Source: Microvirga antarctica
Lineage (GTDB): Bacteria > Pseudomonadota > Alphaproteobacteria > Rhizobiales > Beijerinckiaceae
DNA: 64,000 nt
Assembly (NCBI RefSeq): GCF_017921815.1
Contig: NZ_JAGEMM010000001.1
Coordinates: 992,001 to 1,056,000, forward strand
Direction of reading: 5' to 3'
This document shows positions 48,431 through 57,100 of this stretch, in pieces (position 1 is the first letter of the stretch; the number at the start of each line of letters is the position of its first letter). The position numbers and the translations under genes were made by a program. The notes under the pieces are model-generated. The model saw nothing but the letters and a program-made list of their open reading frames with translations. It ran no database searches and had not been told where the DNA came from.

Positions 48431-48829
48431 CTATTTCCAGAGGCCGAACTCTTCCCACTGTTCTTCAGGGATCTCGTTGCCGACGGTGTACGTCACCGAG
48501 ACGGCGCTCCTGTCATCCTCGGTGAGCGTGCATGCAAACTGAAGCTGATACCACCGGCCCTTGTCGCGAACGGCCCCGCCGCTTCCGGTCACCACATGGT
48601 TCTCGATCTCGGGCATATCCATGGCGTCGACCACCACCCGGTTGACCGTCTTGTAGGCGGGCTCTCGCCGCAAAGCTTCGCCTGCCTTGATTCCGCAAAC
48701 CTCCATCATGCGTGTCATCGGCTCAAGGCGATCGAGGGCCTTGTCGGATCGATGACTGGCAGCTTGGGCGGGGACAAGGGAAAGGACGAGGAAGGCCGGG
48801 ATGGTCAAGGACCGAAAGGCGATCGGCAA
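48431..48829 (-). CDS. Exported DUF930-like protein with a TTG start
   Basis: A 132-residue secreted protein of unknown function. No ATG exists before the signal peptide; a TTG at 48829 has GGAG seven bases upstream and gives the signal PIAFRSLTIPAFLVLSLVPAQA. The mature part has the DUF930-type sequence RLEPMTRMMEVCGIKAGEAL, VVVDAM, VTGSGGAVRDKGRWYQLQFACTLTEDD in pieces and ends in an acidic/aromatic EEQWEEFGLW. Two cysteines may form a disulfide. An open frame continues to about 49084, but it runs into the LysR gene and is not coding. Confidence 0.75.
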   Translation of the reverse strand: MPIAFRSLTIPAFLVLSLVPAQAASHRSDKALDRLEPMTRMMEVCGIKAGEALRREPAYKTVNRVVVDAMDMPEIENHVVTGSGGAVRDKGRWYQLQFACTLTEDDRSAVSVTYTVGNEIPEEQWEEFGLWK

Positions 48830-48896
48830 GCGAAGACTCCGTGGTCGGATGGCGAGCGTGCTGGGATCATCCCCAACCGTGGCTACATCAAGGCCA

Positions 48897-49796
48897 TCAG
48901 GGCCAAGGCGACGCGGTTGCAAGCTTGACCATTTCGAGCAGCCTTTTTCCCAGCGGCCCGGGCGGCTGGTCGATGTGCCACATGGCTCCGAACGTCCAGC
49001 GGGCATCGATCCGCAGGTCGCTGCAATCCAGCCGGACAACCCGGCCGCATGCGAGGTCTTCGGCGAAGAACGCCTCCGTTCCAAAACTCCACCCGACTCC
49101 TGACAGGATCAGGTGCCGCAGGATCAGCAGGTCGCTGACGGTCCAGACATCGGTACCGAAGACGCGGCTCATGCGCTCCGTGTCGACGTTGGGAGAGCCC
49201 ACGTAATAGAGCTGTCTGTGGCGGGATAACTCGGTCAGCGAAAACGGCTCGTTCAGTTGTGCGAGGGGATGGTCTGGAACCGCCACGAGGATGAGTTCGA
49301 TGGCAGCCAGCGCCTGCCTTTCAACATCGGGCGGCACGTCGCGCAGCGGCGCCAGGCACAGGTCGAGCGTGCCGGATTTCAGGTCGTCCCAGAGGCGGTT
49401 CAGCGAACTGGCGAAAATCTGCACCTGCACATGTGGATGGGCGGCGCCAAACGCATTGAGTGCGGTGATCAGGGGCGCAAAGGGGAACAGGACATCCATC
49501 GCAAGGCGGATACGGTTTTCCTCTCCACGCTCAAGGGCCTTCGAATGGGCGGCAAACCGCCGTGCCCCCTCGACCGCTGCCTGAGCCTCGCGGAACAGGG
49601 CCCGGCCGTTGGGCGTCAGGCTCGGGCGGGCGACCCCGCGGGCGAGCAATTGCAACCCGCACGATTCTTCGAGACGGGTGACGGAATAGCTGACCGTCGA
49701 GACCGCCCGCCCAAGCCGACGGGCTGCTTCCGAGAAGCTCGATGTCTCCGCGACGGCAATAAAAGCCGTCAGATGATCAATCAAATTGGGATGCAT
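48897..49796 (-). CDS. LysR-family transcriptional regulator
   Basis: A 299-residue regulator. The helix-turn-helix region is AFIAVAETSSFSEAARRLGRAVSTVSYSVTRLEESCG in parts (residues ~11-47), followed by a substrate-binding domain. It is divergent from the acyl-CoA synthetase/HAAT transporter operon, with 140 bases between the starts, so it probably regulates that operon. A perfect TTCGA-N5-TCGAA palindrome overlaps its own start codon. Confidence 0.92.
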   Translation of the reverse strand: MHPNLIDHLTAFIAVAETSSFSEAARRLGRAVSTVSYSVTRLEESCGLQLLARGVARPSLTPNGRALFREAQAAVEGARRFAAHSKALERGEENRIRLAMDVLFPFAPLITALNAFGAAHPHVQVQIFASSLNRLWDDLKSGTLDLCLAPLRDVPPDVERQALAAIELILVAVPDHPLAQLNEPFSLTELSRHRQLYYVGSPNVDTERMSRVFGTDVWTVSDLLILRHLILSGVGWSFGTEAFFAEDLACGRVVRLDCSDLRIDARWTFGAMWHIDQPPGPLGKRLLEMVKLATASPWP

Positions 49797-49810
49797 TCGA
49801 ATATCTCGAA
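49796..49810. promoter_or_regulatory. Putative LysR operator
   Basis: TTCGA (49796-49800), five bases, TCGAA (49806-49810): a 15-bp perfect inverted repeat that contains the T-N11-A of LysR-type sites. It overlaps the regulator's start codon and lies ~127 bases upstream of the acyl-CoA synthetase, a suitable position for autorepression with divergent activation. Confidence 0.45.
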
Positions 49811-49936
49811 CGAAATCTTCGATCTTTTCGCACTTTACTGAAAGAAACGGAGGCTGTTAAGTTTTTCTCGCAAGAGCCCAAAGGGCCATCGCTCCCCGAC
49901 CCTATGGCGGCGAGAGCGTGCACGGAGGAAGGCCTG

Positions 49937-51907
49937 ATGGCGGTCACCGCCCGCGAAGACACTTTCCCCAAGCTCATTGCGCTGAACGCGCAGGTTCGTC
50001 CCGCGCGCACGGCCTTTCGCCACAAGGATTTCGGGATCTGGCAGAGTTGGACCTGGCGGGACGTCCACGAGAATGTCCGCGCCTACGCGGCGGGGCTTCA
50101 GACCCTCGGCCTGGCGCGCGGCGACAAGCTTGCTATTCTCGGCGCGAACCGTCCGCGGCTCTATTGGTCGATGGCGGCAGCCCAATGGCTGGGCGCCATC
50201 CCGATCCCAGTCTACGCGGATTCGGTGGCAGACGAGATCGCCTATGTGCTTGCCCATGCGGAGGTGACCCACGCGGTGGTGCAGGACCAGGAGCAGGTCG
50301 ACAAGCTGTTGTCGGTCATCGACCAGGTGCCGACGCTCGTCCACATTCTCTACGACAAGGACCGGGGCCTGCGGGACTACGACCACACGCGGCTCCACGC
50401 GCTCGACACCGTGATCGAAGCCGGGCGCGAGCGATGTCGTCAGACCGACATCCTGTCTTCCGTCGAGGCGGAGTGCCGCAAGGGGAGCGGCTCGGACCTT
50501 GCCATCATTCTTTATACGTCGGGTACCACCGGGCGCCCCAAGGGCGTCATGCTCACCCATGACAACGTCATCAAAGCCGCCGAGATTGGCTGCAGCTTCG
50601 ACAACCTCACAGACACCGATGAAATCCTCGCCTATCTCCCGATCGCCTGGGTGGGCGACCATATTTTCTCCTACGCCCAGGGCATCCTTGCCGGCTTCTG
50701 CGTCAACTGCCCCGAGAGCCCAGAGACCGTCGCGGAAGACCGGCGTGAGATCGGCAGCACCTATGTGTTTGCCCCTCCGCGGGTGTTCGAAAATCTGCTG
50801 ACCTTGACCATGGTCCGCATGGAGGACGCGAGTGCACTGAAACGACAGATGTTCGCGTACTTTCTCGCCCTTGCGAACCGCGTTGGCGAGCGGATTCTCA
50901 ATGGCGACAAGGAGGTTTCCGCATGGGATCGAGGGCTCTACGGCATCGGCAACGCCCTTGTCTACGGCCCACTGCGCAACCGTTTCGGATTTACCAGGAT
51001 CAAGGTCGGCTACACCGCCGGCGAAGCGATCGGGCCTGAGTTGTTCCGGTTCTATCGCTCGATCGGTGTCAATCTCAAGCAGCTCTATGGACAGACCGAG
51101 GCGGCGATTTACGTCACGATGCATCCGGACGGAGAAATCCGTGCCGACACGGTCGGCAGGCCGGCGCCGCAGGTCGAAATCCGTATCGACGAGAACGGCG
51201 AGGTTCTCTATCGATCGCCCGGCGTCTTTGTGGGTTACTACAAGGATCCGCAGAAAACCGCGGAGACGAAGACCAGCGACGGGTTTGTCCGCTCAGGGGA
51301 TGCGGGCTTCTTCGATCCCGACGGCCATCTCAAGATCATCGACAGGGCGAAGGATGTGGGGCGCCTTGGCGACGGCTCCCTGTTCCCGCCGAAATATATC
51401 GAGAACAAGCTGAAGTTCTACGCCAACATCAAGGAGGCAGTGGCATTTGGCGACAAGCGCGATGCGGTGGCGTGCTTCATCAACATCGATTTGGTTGCCG
51501 TCGGCAATTGGGCGGAGCGCAACGACGTCACCTACGCCTCCTATCAGGAGCTTGCGGGCCATCCGCTCGTCTACGACCTTATTGCGCGGCATGTGGACGA
51601 GGTGAACCGGTCGCTTGCCGACGAGCCCGGAATGGGCGGCGCCCAAATTCACCGCTTCCTCATTCTGCACAAGGAGCTTGATGCTGATGACGGTGAGTTG
51701 ACACGCACACAGAAGGTCAGGCGCGGCTTCATCGCCGAGCGTTATGCGACACTGATTGCGGCGCTCTACGACGGCACGCAGGACGCGGACGTCGCGACGG
51801 AAGTCACATTCGAGGACGGGCGCAAGGGCACCATTTCTGCGCGGGTCCATATCCGCGACATGACGCTCTATCCCGTGACCGCGACCAGACTGGAGAGCGC
51901 GGCATGA
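49937..51907 (+). CDS. Long-chain acyl-CoA synthetase-like AMP-forming ligase
   Basis: Activates a carboxylic acid to its CoA thioester through an acyl-AMP. From the ATG at 49937 (GGAGGAAGG upstream) it has 656 residues. ANL motifs: P-loop ILYTSGTTGRPKGVMLTHDN (~193), YLPIAWVGDHIFSY, the A5 motif QLYGQTEAAIYVT, and VRSGDAGFFDPDGHLKIIDRAKDV. The length and C-terminus match the FAA1/AMP-dependent group found beside HAAT ABC transporters. The catalytic C-terminal lysine was not assigned with confidence. Its stop overlaps the livG-like start by four bases. Substrate could be a fatty, branched or aromatic acid. Confidence 0.9.
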   Translation: MAVTAREDTFPKLIALNAQVRPARTAFRHKDFGIWQSWTWRDVHENVRAYAAGLQTLGLARGDKLAILGANRPRLYWSMAAAQWLGAIPIPVYADSVADEIAYVLAHAEVTHAVVQDQEQVDKLLSVIDQVPTLVHILYDKDRGLRDYDHTRLHALDTVIEAGRERCRQTDILSSVEAECRKGSGSDLAIILYTSGTTGRPKGVMLTHDNVIKAAEIGCSFDNLTDTDEILAYLPIAWVGDHIFSYAQGILAGFCVNCPESPETVAEDRREIGSTYVFAPPRVFENLLTLTMVRMEDASALKRQMFAYFLALANRVGERILNGDKEVSAWDRGLYGIGNALVYGPLRNRFGFTRIKVGYTAGEAIGPELFRFYRSIGVNLKQLYGQTEAAIYVTMHPDGEIRADTVGRPAPQVEIRIDENGEVLYRSPGVFVGYYKDPQKTAETKTSDGFVRSGDAGFFDPDGHLKIIDRAKDVGRLGDGSLFPPKYIENKLKFYANIKEAVAFGDKRDAVACFINIDLVAVGNWAERNDVTYASYQELAGHPLVYDLIARHVDEVNRSLADEPGMGGAQIHRFLILHKELDADDGELTRTQKVRRGFIAERYATLIAALYDGTQDADVATEVTFEDGRKGTISARVHIRDMTLYPVTATRLESAA

Positions 51908-52719
51908 ACGGGCGCGAAATGCCGGTCACAGTGGATGTGGCGAGCTTGCTTGCGGTCGAGAACGTGTCGCTCTCGTTCGGCGGCGTGAAGGCGCTGTCGG
52001 ATGTCTCCTTCGATATTCGCAGAGGGGAGATCCGCGCGATCATCGGCCCCAATGGCGCGGGAAAAACATCGATGCTGAATTGCATCAATGGGTTTTATCA
52101 CCCGACGCAGGGCAGCATCACGTTCAACGGTGAGCGTCGGCGGCGGATGCGCCCGTCCGCCGCCGCTGCGGGCGGTATCGCGCGCACGTTTCAGAACGTC
52201 GCTCTGTTCAAAGGCATGTCCACGCTGGACAACATCATGACCGGGCGGAGCCTGAAGATGCATTCGGGATTCTTCTGGCAGCTGCTTCGGCACGGCCCGG
52301 CGCTCAAGGAGGAGACGGCGCATCGGCGCGTCGTCGAGGACATCATCGACTTCCTGGAGATCCAGCACATCCGTCGCATTCCAGTGGGCAAGCTGCCTTA
52401 TGGGTTGCAGAAGCGGGTCGAACTGGGGCGCGCGCTGGCCATGGAGCCACAACTTCTGCTGCTCGATGAGCCGATGGCTGGGATGAATCTCGAGGAAAAG
52501 GAGGACATGAGCCGCTTCATTCTCGATGTGAACCAGCATTTCGGCACCACCATCGCGCTGATCGAGCACGATATGGGCGTCGTCATGGACCTGTCCGATC
52601 GGGTCGTGGTCCTCGAATACGGTCGCAAGATCGCCGACGGAACGCCGCAGGAGGTCAAGCGCGACGAGCGGGTCGTCGCCGCCTATCTGGGCCTGGCGCA
52701 TGAGGGGGATCAGGCATGA
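51904..52719 (+). CDS. HAAT ABC transporter ATP-binding protein, LivG-like
   Basis: ATPase subunit, 271 residues: Walker [10 protein letters not shown], LivG-type long loop with ARTFQNVALFKGMSTLDNIMTGRSLKM, the LPYGLQKRVELGRALAMEPQ signature (degenerate SGGQ, usual for LivG), Walker B LLLLDEPMAGMN and IALIEHDMGVVMDLSDRVVVLEYG. The second ATPase gene of the transporter is at 56.2 kb. Start and stop each overlap the neighbours, so expression is coupled. Confidence 0.94.
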   Translation: MNGREMPVTVDVASLLAVENVSLSFGGVKALSDVSFDIRRGEIRAIIGPNGAGKTSMLNCINGFYHPTQGSITFNGERRRRMRPSAAAAGGIARTFQNVALFKGMSTLDNIMTGRSLKMHSGFFWQLLRHGPALKEETAHRRVVEDIIDFLEIQHIRRIPVGKLPYGLQKRVELGRALAMEPQLLLLDEPMAGMNLEEKEDMSRFILDVNQHFGTTIALIEHDMGVVMDLSDRVVVLEYGRKIADGTPQEVKRDERVVAAYLGLAHEGDQA

Positions 52720-53672
52720 ACATGCTCTACAGCATTTTCGTCGAACCCTTCGTGCTCATGGGCTCGGCGCCCGATCTTCTGATCCAGACTTTGTGGGAGG
52801 GACTTGTCGCGGGCGTTCTCTACGCCCTGATCGCGCTCGGCTTCGTGCTGATCTTCAAGGCATCGGGCGTCTTCAATTTCGCGCAGGGCATCATGGTGGT
52901 GTTTGCAGCCTTGACCCTCGTCGGGTTTCACGAGATGGGCGTTCCGGCCCTTCTCGCCCTCATACTGACCATCGGCGTCATGTTCGTTCTCGCCGTGGCG
53001 GTCGAGCGCGTGGTGCTCCGACCGCTCGTCAATCAGCCGGACGCCATCCTCCTGATGGCGACGTTCGGGCTGACCTACTTCCTCATCGGCTTCGGCGAGC
53101 TTATTTTTGGCGGAAGTCCGAAGCAGATGATCACGCGAGAGCTTTACCTGCCCCAAGGCTCCACCGATCTCGATCTCCTGGGCGGGCTGGTCCGTTTCCA
53201 GCACATCGACATCGCGGCGGCGGTCATTGCGTCACTGATCATCGCAATCCTTGCCGTGTTCTTCTCGAAGACCCGCATCGGCCGGGCTCTCCGGGCGGTG
53301 GCAGACAGCCACAAGGCCGCCCTGTCCGTCGGCATATCCCTCGGACAGATCTGGGTGATCGTGTGGTTTGCGGCCGGCATCGTGGCGCTTGTCGCGGGCA
53401 TTATGTGGGGCGCGCGCTCCGATGTCTCCTTCGCCTTGCAGATCGTCGCCCTGAAGGCGCTGCCCGTGCTGATCCTCGGCGGCCTCACCTCCATTCCAGG
53501 TGCTATCGTGGGCGGCCTCATCATCGGCGTGAGCGAGAAGCTCGGCGAATTCTACTGGGGCTCCCTCGTCGGCGGCGGCATCGAAACGTGGCTTGCCTAC
53601 ATCATCGCCCTGCTTTTCCTGCTGTATCGGCCGCAGGGCCTGTTCGGCGACAAGATCATCGAGCGGATTTGA
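52716..53672 (+). CDS. HAAT ABC transporter permease, LivH-like
   Basis: Permease of 318 residues with about eight helices. LivH signs: GLVAGVLYALIALGFVLIFKASGVFNFAQG at the N-terminus, the TRIGRALRAVADSHKAALSVGI loop (contact with ATPase), and ..LKALPVLILGGLTSIPGAIVGGLIIGVSE. The N-terminal FVEPFVLMGSAPDLLIQ is a short extension. Confidence 0.94.
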   Translation: MNMLYSIFVEPFVLMGSAPDLLIQTLWEGLVAGVLYALIALGFVLIFKASGVFNFAQGIMVVFAALTLVGFHEMGVPALLALILTIGVMFVLAVAVERVVLRPLVNQPDAILLMATFGLTYFLIGFGELIFGGSPKQMITRELYLPQGSTDLDLLGGLVRFQHIDIAAAVIASLIIAILAVFFSKTRIGRALRAVADSHKAALSVGISLGQIWVIVWFAAGIVALVAGIMWGARSDVSFALQIVALKALPVLILGGLTSIPGAIVGGLIIGVSEKLGEFYWGSLVGGGIETWLAYIIALLFLLYRPQGLFGDKIIERI

Positions 53673-53681
53673 GGAGGCTGA

Positions 53682-54767
53682 ATGTTCTATCGCGAGGCCG
53701 GCCAATTCAAGACCAGCTATACCGCCGACATGGCGATCTTCCCGCTGCGGGAGGACCGGATCGGGCTGGCGGTCATCATCGTATGTGCCTACGCGCTCGC
53801 GCTCACCGGCAACAGCTTTCTGCTCCAGGCCGTCATGATTCCGTTCCTGATCTTCTCGCTTGCAGCAATCGGCCTCAACTTGCTGACGGGCTATACCGGC
53901 CTGCTGTCTCTTGGAACCGGTGCCTTCATGGGAGTCGGGGCCTATGCGTGCTACAAGCTCACGACGCTCTTTCCCGGCCTCAACATCGTCCTGTGCATTC
54001 TCGCATCCGGCTTTTTCGCGGCGGCGATCGGCGTGGTGTTCGGCCTGCCATCATTGCGCATCAAGGGCTTCTATCTGGCCGTCGCGACGCTGGCGGCGCA
54101 ATTCTTCCTGCAATGGTGCTTCATCCGCGTTCCGTGGCTGGTCAACTACAATGTCTCCGGTGCAATCGAGGCACCCTTGCGCACCCTGTTCGGCATCCCG
54201 ATCGTCGGCGCGACGGCGACGCCTGAGACCCGCTATCTCGTGGTCCTGACGATGGTGATCGGCCTCACCTGGGTGGCGTCGAACCTCGTTCATGGCCGCG
54301 TCGGGCGCGCCTGGATGGCAGTGCGGGACATGGACATCGCGGCCGAGCTGATCGGCATCCGGCTCCTGCGGACGAAGCTCCTGGCCTTTGCCGTTTCATC
54401 CTATTTCTGCGGCGTCGCGGGCGCGCTTCTGGTCTTTCTCTGGTACGGCGGCGCCGAGTATGACGTCTTCAACATCAACCAGTCGTTCTTCATTCTGTTT
54501 ATGGTGATCATCGGCGGACTTGGCAGTCTCATTGGCTCCTTCATGGGGGCCGCCCTCATCTTCATCATGCCGATCGTTCTGGGGATGGTCGTGCCCGCGG
54601 TCCTGAATCCTTTCGGGCTGGGCGTCAGTGCTGCCACCATCGAGCACCTGCGCTTCATGATTGTCGGCGCGCTCATCATTTTCTTTCTGATCGTCGAACC
54701 GCACGGCCTCGCACGGCTCTGGCAGATCGGGAAACAGAAGCTTCGTGTCTGGCCGTTCCCCTATTGA
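53682..54767 (+). CDS. HAAT ABC transporter permease, LivM-like
   Basis: Second permease, 361 residues, about ten helices. Recognised by AIGLNLLTGYTGLLSLGTGAFMGVGAYACY (LivM pattern), GLPSLRIKGFYLAVATLAAQFF, RAWMAVRDMDIAAELIGIRLLRTKLLAFAVSSYF and FMVIIGGLGSLIGSFMGA. A GAGG lies eight bases before the ATG. Confidence 0.94.
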   Translation: MFYREAGQFKTSYTADMAIFPLREDRIGLAVIIVCAYALALTGNSFLLQAVMIPFLIFSLAAIGLNLLTGYTGLLSLGTGAFMGVGAYACYKLTTLFPGLNIVLCILASGFFAAAIGVVFGLPSLRIKGFYLAVATLAAQFFLQWCFIRVPWLVNYNVSGAIEAPLRTLFGIPIVGATATPETRYLVVLTMVIGLTWVASNLVHGRVGRAWMAVRDMDIAAELIGIRLLRTKLLAFAVSSYFCGVAGALLVFLWYGGAEYDVFNINQSFFILFMVIIGGLGSLIGSFMGAALIFIMPIVLGMVVPAVLNPFGLGVSAATIEHLRFMIVGALIIFFLIVEPHGLARLWQIGKQKLRVWPFPY

Positions 54768-54831
54768 GCACCAGTCCATGAAGAACCAAACCGGCGCCAC
54801 AGAAGCCGGAACCATCACGGAGGAGAAGGCC

Positions 54832-56151
54832 ATGTCGACATTGAAATCGCTTGCCCTGGCAGCTGTTGTCTGCGCGCCGTTGCTACCGGCGACCGCGACC
54901 GCTCAGGATTCAATCTACGTTCCGCTGCTCACCTATCGCACAGGCGCCTTCGCCGGCTCCGGCATACCGATTGCCGATGGCATGCGCGATTACCTGACCA
55001 TGCTGAACGAACGCGACGGAGGAATTGGCGGCGTGAAGCTGATCCTCGAGGAATGCGAGACCGGCTACGACACCAAGAAGGGAATCGAGTGCTACGAGGC
55101 CATCAAGTCCAAGAATCCCGTTATCGTCAATCCATGGTCGACGGGCATAACGCTGCCGCTCATTCCGCGCGCAGCCGTGGACAAGGTGCCGATCCTCTCC
55201 ATGGCCTACGGCCTGTCGGCATCGGCGGACGGGACCACGTTTCCGTGGGTGTTCAACCCGCCCGCCACCTACTGGGACGGCCTGTCGCAAGTGATCAGTT
55301 ATATCGGCGCCCAGGAGGGTGGGCTCGACAAGCTGAAGGGAAAGAAGCTCGGCTACATCTTTCTCGATGCGGGCTTTGGGCGCGAACCCATCCCGCTGCT
55401 CGAGCAACTGGCCAAGGATTATGGCTTCGAAGTGAAGTTCTACCCCATTGCTGCGCAGGACATGCAGAACCAGTCCTCGCAATGGCTGAACGTGCGCCGT
55501 GACAAACCGGACTTCATGGTTCTGTGGGGTTGGGGCGCGATGAATGGGGCGGCCGTCAAGGAAGCAGCACGCACCGGCTATCCGATGAACAAGTTCTTCT
55601 CAGTCTGGTGGCCGGGCGATGACGACCTGCGCGCGACGGGCGAGCCGGCGAAGGGCTTCCGCACCCTGAACTGGCATTCAGCGGACGGAAACTACAAGGC
55701 TCTGTCCGAAATCAAGAAGCACGTGGTCGACAAGAAGCTGAGCCAGGCAAACCCGGACAAGGTCGGCGAGCTTCTCTACAATCGCGGCGTCTACAATTCC
55801 ATGCTGATTGCGGAAGGCATCCGCAATGCGCAGATGCTGTCGGGCAAGAAGGTCGTGACCGGTGAAGATGTGCGTCGTGGTCTTGAGACCATGAATGTGG
55901 ACGCCGAGAGGCTGAAGGCCATGGGGATGGAGGGGTTCGCCCAGCCGATCAAGCTTACCTGTGCCGACCATAACGGCCACCTCGCAACCTTCATGCAGGA
56001 ATGGGACGGCAAGGCGTTCGTCAAGGTATCGGATGCCATTCCGCCCATGGTCGACAAGGTGAAGCCACTCCTCGACAGCGCTGCCAAGGATTACGCGGAG
56101 AAAAACGCGGGATGGCCGAAGCGCAGCGAGGCCTGCGACAAGGCCTCGTAA
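54832..56151 (+). CDS. HAAT ABC transporter substrate-binding protein
   Basis: Periplasmic receptor, 439 residues from the ATG at 54832 (GGAGGAGAAGG upstream). Signal peptide TLKSLALAAVVCAPLLPATATA. The Leu/Ile/Val-binding-protein fold is shown by YVPLLTYRTGAFAGSGIPIADGMRDYLTMLNER.GGIGGVKLILEECETGYDTKKGIECYE in parts and ..VNPWSTGITLPLIPRAAVDKVPILS. Ligand is unlikely to be a plain branched-chain amino acid; paired acyl-CoA ligases suggest a carboxylic acid such as an aromatic acid. An earlier in-frame ATG at 54745 would overlap the permease. Confidence 0.92.
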   Translation: MSTLKSLALAAVVCAPLLPATATAQDSIYVPLLTYRTGAFAGSGIPIADGMRDYLTMLNERDGGIGGVKLILEECETGYDTKKGIECYEAIKSKNPVIVNPWSTGITLPLIPRAAVDKVPILSMAYGLSASADGTTFPWVFNPPATYWDGLSQVISYIGAQEGGLDKLKGKKLGYIFLDAGFGREPIPLLEQLAKDYGFEVKFYPIAAQDMQNQSSQWLNVRRDKPDFMVLWGWGAMNGAAVKEAARTGYPMNKFFSVWWPGDDDLRATGEPAKGFRTLNWHSADGNYKALSEIKKHVVDKKLSQANPDKVGELLYNRGVYNSMLIAEGIRNAQMLSGKKVVTGEDVRRGLETMNVDAERLKAMGMEGFAQPIKLTCADHNGHLATFMQEWDGKAFVKVSDAIPPMVDKVKPLLDSAAKDYAEKNAGWPKRSEACDKAS

Positions 56152-56159
56152 AGCGCCAC

Positions 56160-56187
56160 GCGCGCGGCAGACCAGTCTGCCGCGCGC
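56160..56187 (+). repeat. Perfect 13-bp stem hairpin after the binding-protein gene
   Basis: GCGCGCGGCAGAC (56160-56172) and GTCTGCCGCGCGC (56175-56187) are exact complements with a two-base centre. It starts eight bases after the stop and lies before the livF-like gene. No T-run follows. A 3' mRNA stabiliser or attenuator is the likely role, as for the hairpin at 35280. Confidence 0.8.
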
Positions 56188-56231
56188 AATACCCATTTCA
56201 TAGGGACGAGTCAGAAGAGCTGAGTCCAGTC

Positions 56232-57074
56232 ATGCCACATGAAGCCCCGACGATCTCCGCCGAAGCACCTCCGGATGCCATCCTCATCGTCAACAATATC
56301 GAGGTGATCTACGATCACGTCATCCTTGTGTTGAAAGGCGTGTCGCTGAGTGTTCCGCAGGGGGGAATCGTGGCGTTGCTCGGGGCGAATGGCGCGGGAA
56401 AGACCACGACGCTCAAGGCAATTTCGAATCTGCTCCATGCAGAACGGGGAGAGGTCACCAAGGGCTCTATCGTGTTTGCGGGGGAGCGCGTCGACAAGCT
56501 GTCGCCGCATCATCTGGTCAAACGGGGCTGCATCCAGGTTCTCGAGGGCCGCCATTGCTTCGGGCATCTGAGCATTGAGGAGAATCTCCTGACCGGAGCA
56601 TTCACCCGACGCGATGGCAACGCGGCCATCAAGACGGACCTTGAGGGCATTTATGATTACTTCCCGCGCCTGAAGCAGCGGCGGCATTCCATGGCAGGCT
56701 ACACATCGGGCGGCGAGCAGCAGATGTGCGCGATCGGCCGGGCGATGATGAGCCGGCCAAAGATGATCTTGCTCGACGAGCCCTCCATGGGCCTCGCCCC
56801 TCAGGTGGTCGAAGAGATTTTCGAGATCGTCCAGAAGCTCAATGCCACGCAGGGGGTCAGCTTCCTGCTCGCCGAGCAGAACACCAACATGGCGCTGAAA
56901 TACGCGACGTACGGCTATATTCTCGAAACCGGGCGGGTGGTCATGGACGGTCCCGCCGCAGACCTGCGCCAGAACGAGGACGTGAAGGAATTCTACCTCG
57001 GTGTGGCGGACGGATCGCAGAAGAGCTTCCGGAATGTCAAAAGCTACAAGCGCCGCAAGCGCTGGCTGGCCTGA
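56232..57074 (+). CDS. HAAT ABC transporter ATP-binding protein, LivF-like
   Basis: Second ATPase of the transporter, 280 residues from the ATG at 56232. LivF motifs: VIYDHVILVLKGVSLSVPQGGIVALLGANGAGKTTTLKAISNLL in pieces, RGCIQVLEGRHCFGHLSIEENLLTGA, YTSGGEQQMCAIGRAMMSRPK, MILLDEPSMGLAPQVVEEIFEI, LAEQNTNMALKYATYGYILETGRVV. The N-terminal 20 residues and basic C-terminus (SYKRRKRWLA) are longer than in E. coli LivF (237). An open frame to 56001 overlaps the previous gene and is not coding. Confidence 0.93.
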   Translation: MPHEAPTISAEAPPDAILIVNNIEVIYDHVILVLKGVSLSVPQGGIVALLGANGAGKTTTLKAISNLLHAERGEVTKGSIVFAGERVDKLSPHHLVKRGCIQVLEGRHCFGHLSIEENLLTGAFTRRDGNAAIKTDLEGIYDYFPRLKQRRHSMAGYTSGGEQQMCAIGRAMMSRPKMILLDEPSMGLAPQVVEEIFEIVQKLNATQGVSFLLAEQNTNMALKYATYGYILETGRVVMDGPAADLRQNEDVKEFYLGVADGSQKSFRNVKSYKRRKRWLA

Positions 57075-57100
57075 CGGAATCAGTGCCGGAGAGGTGAGCC

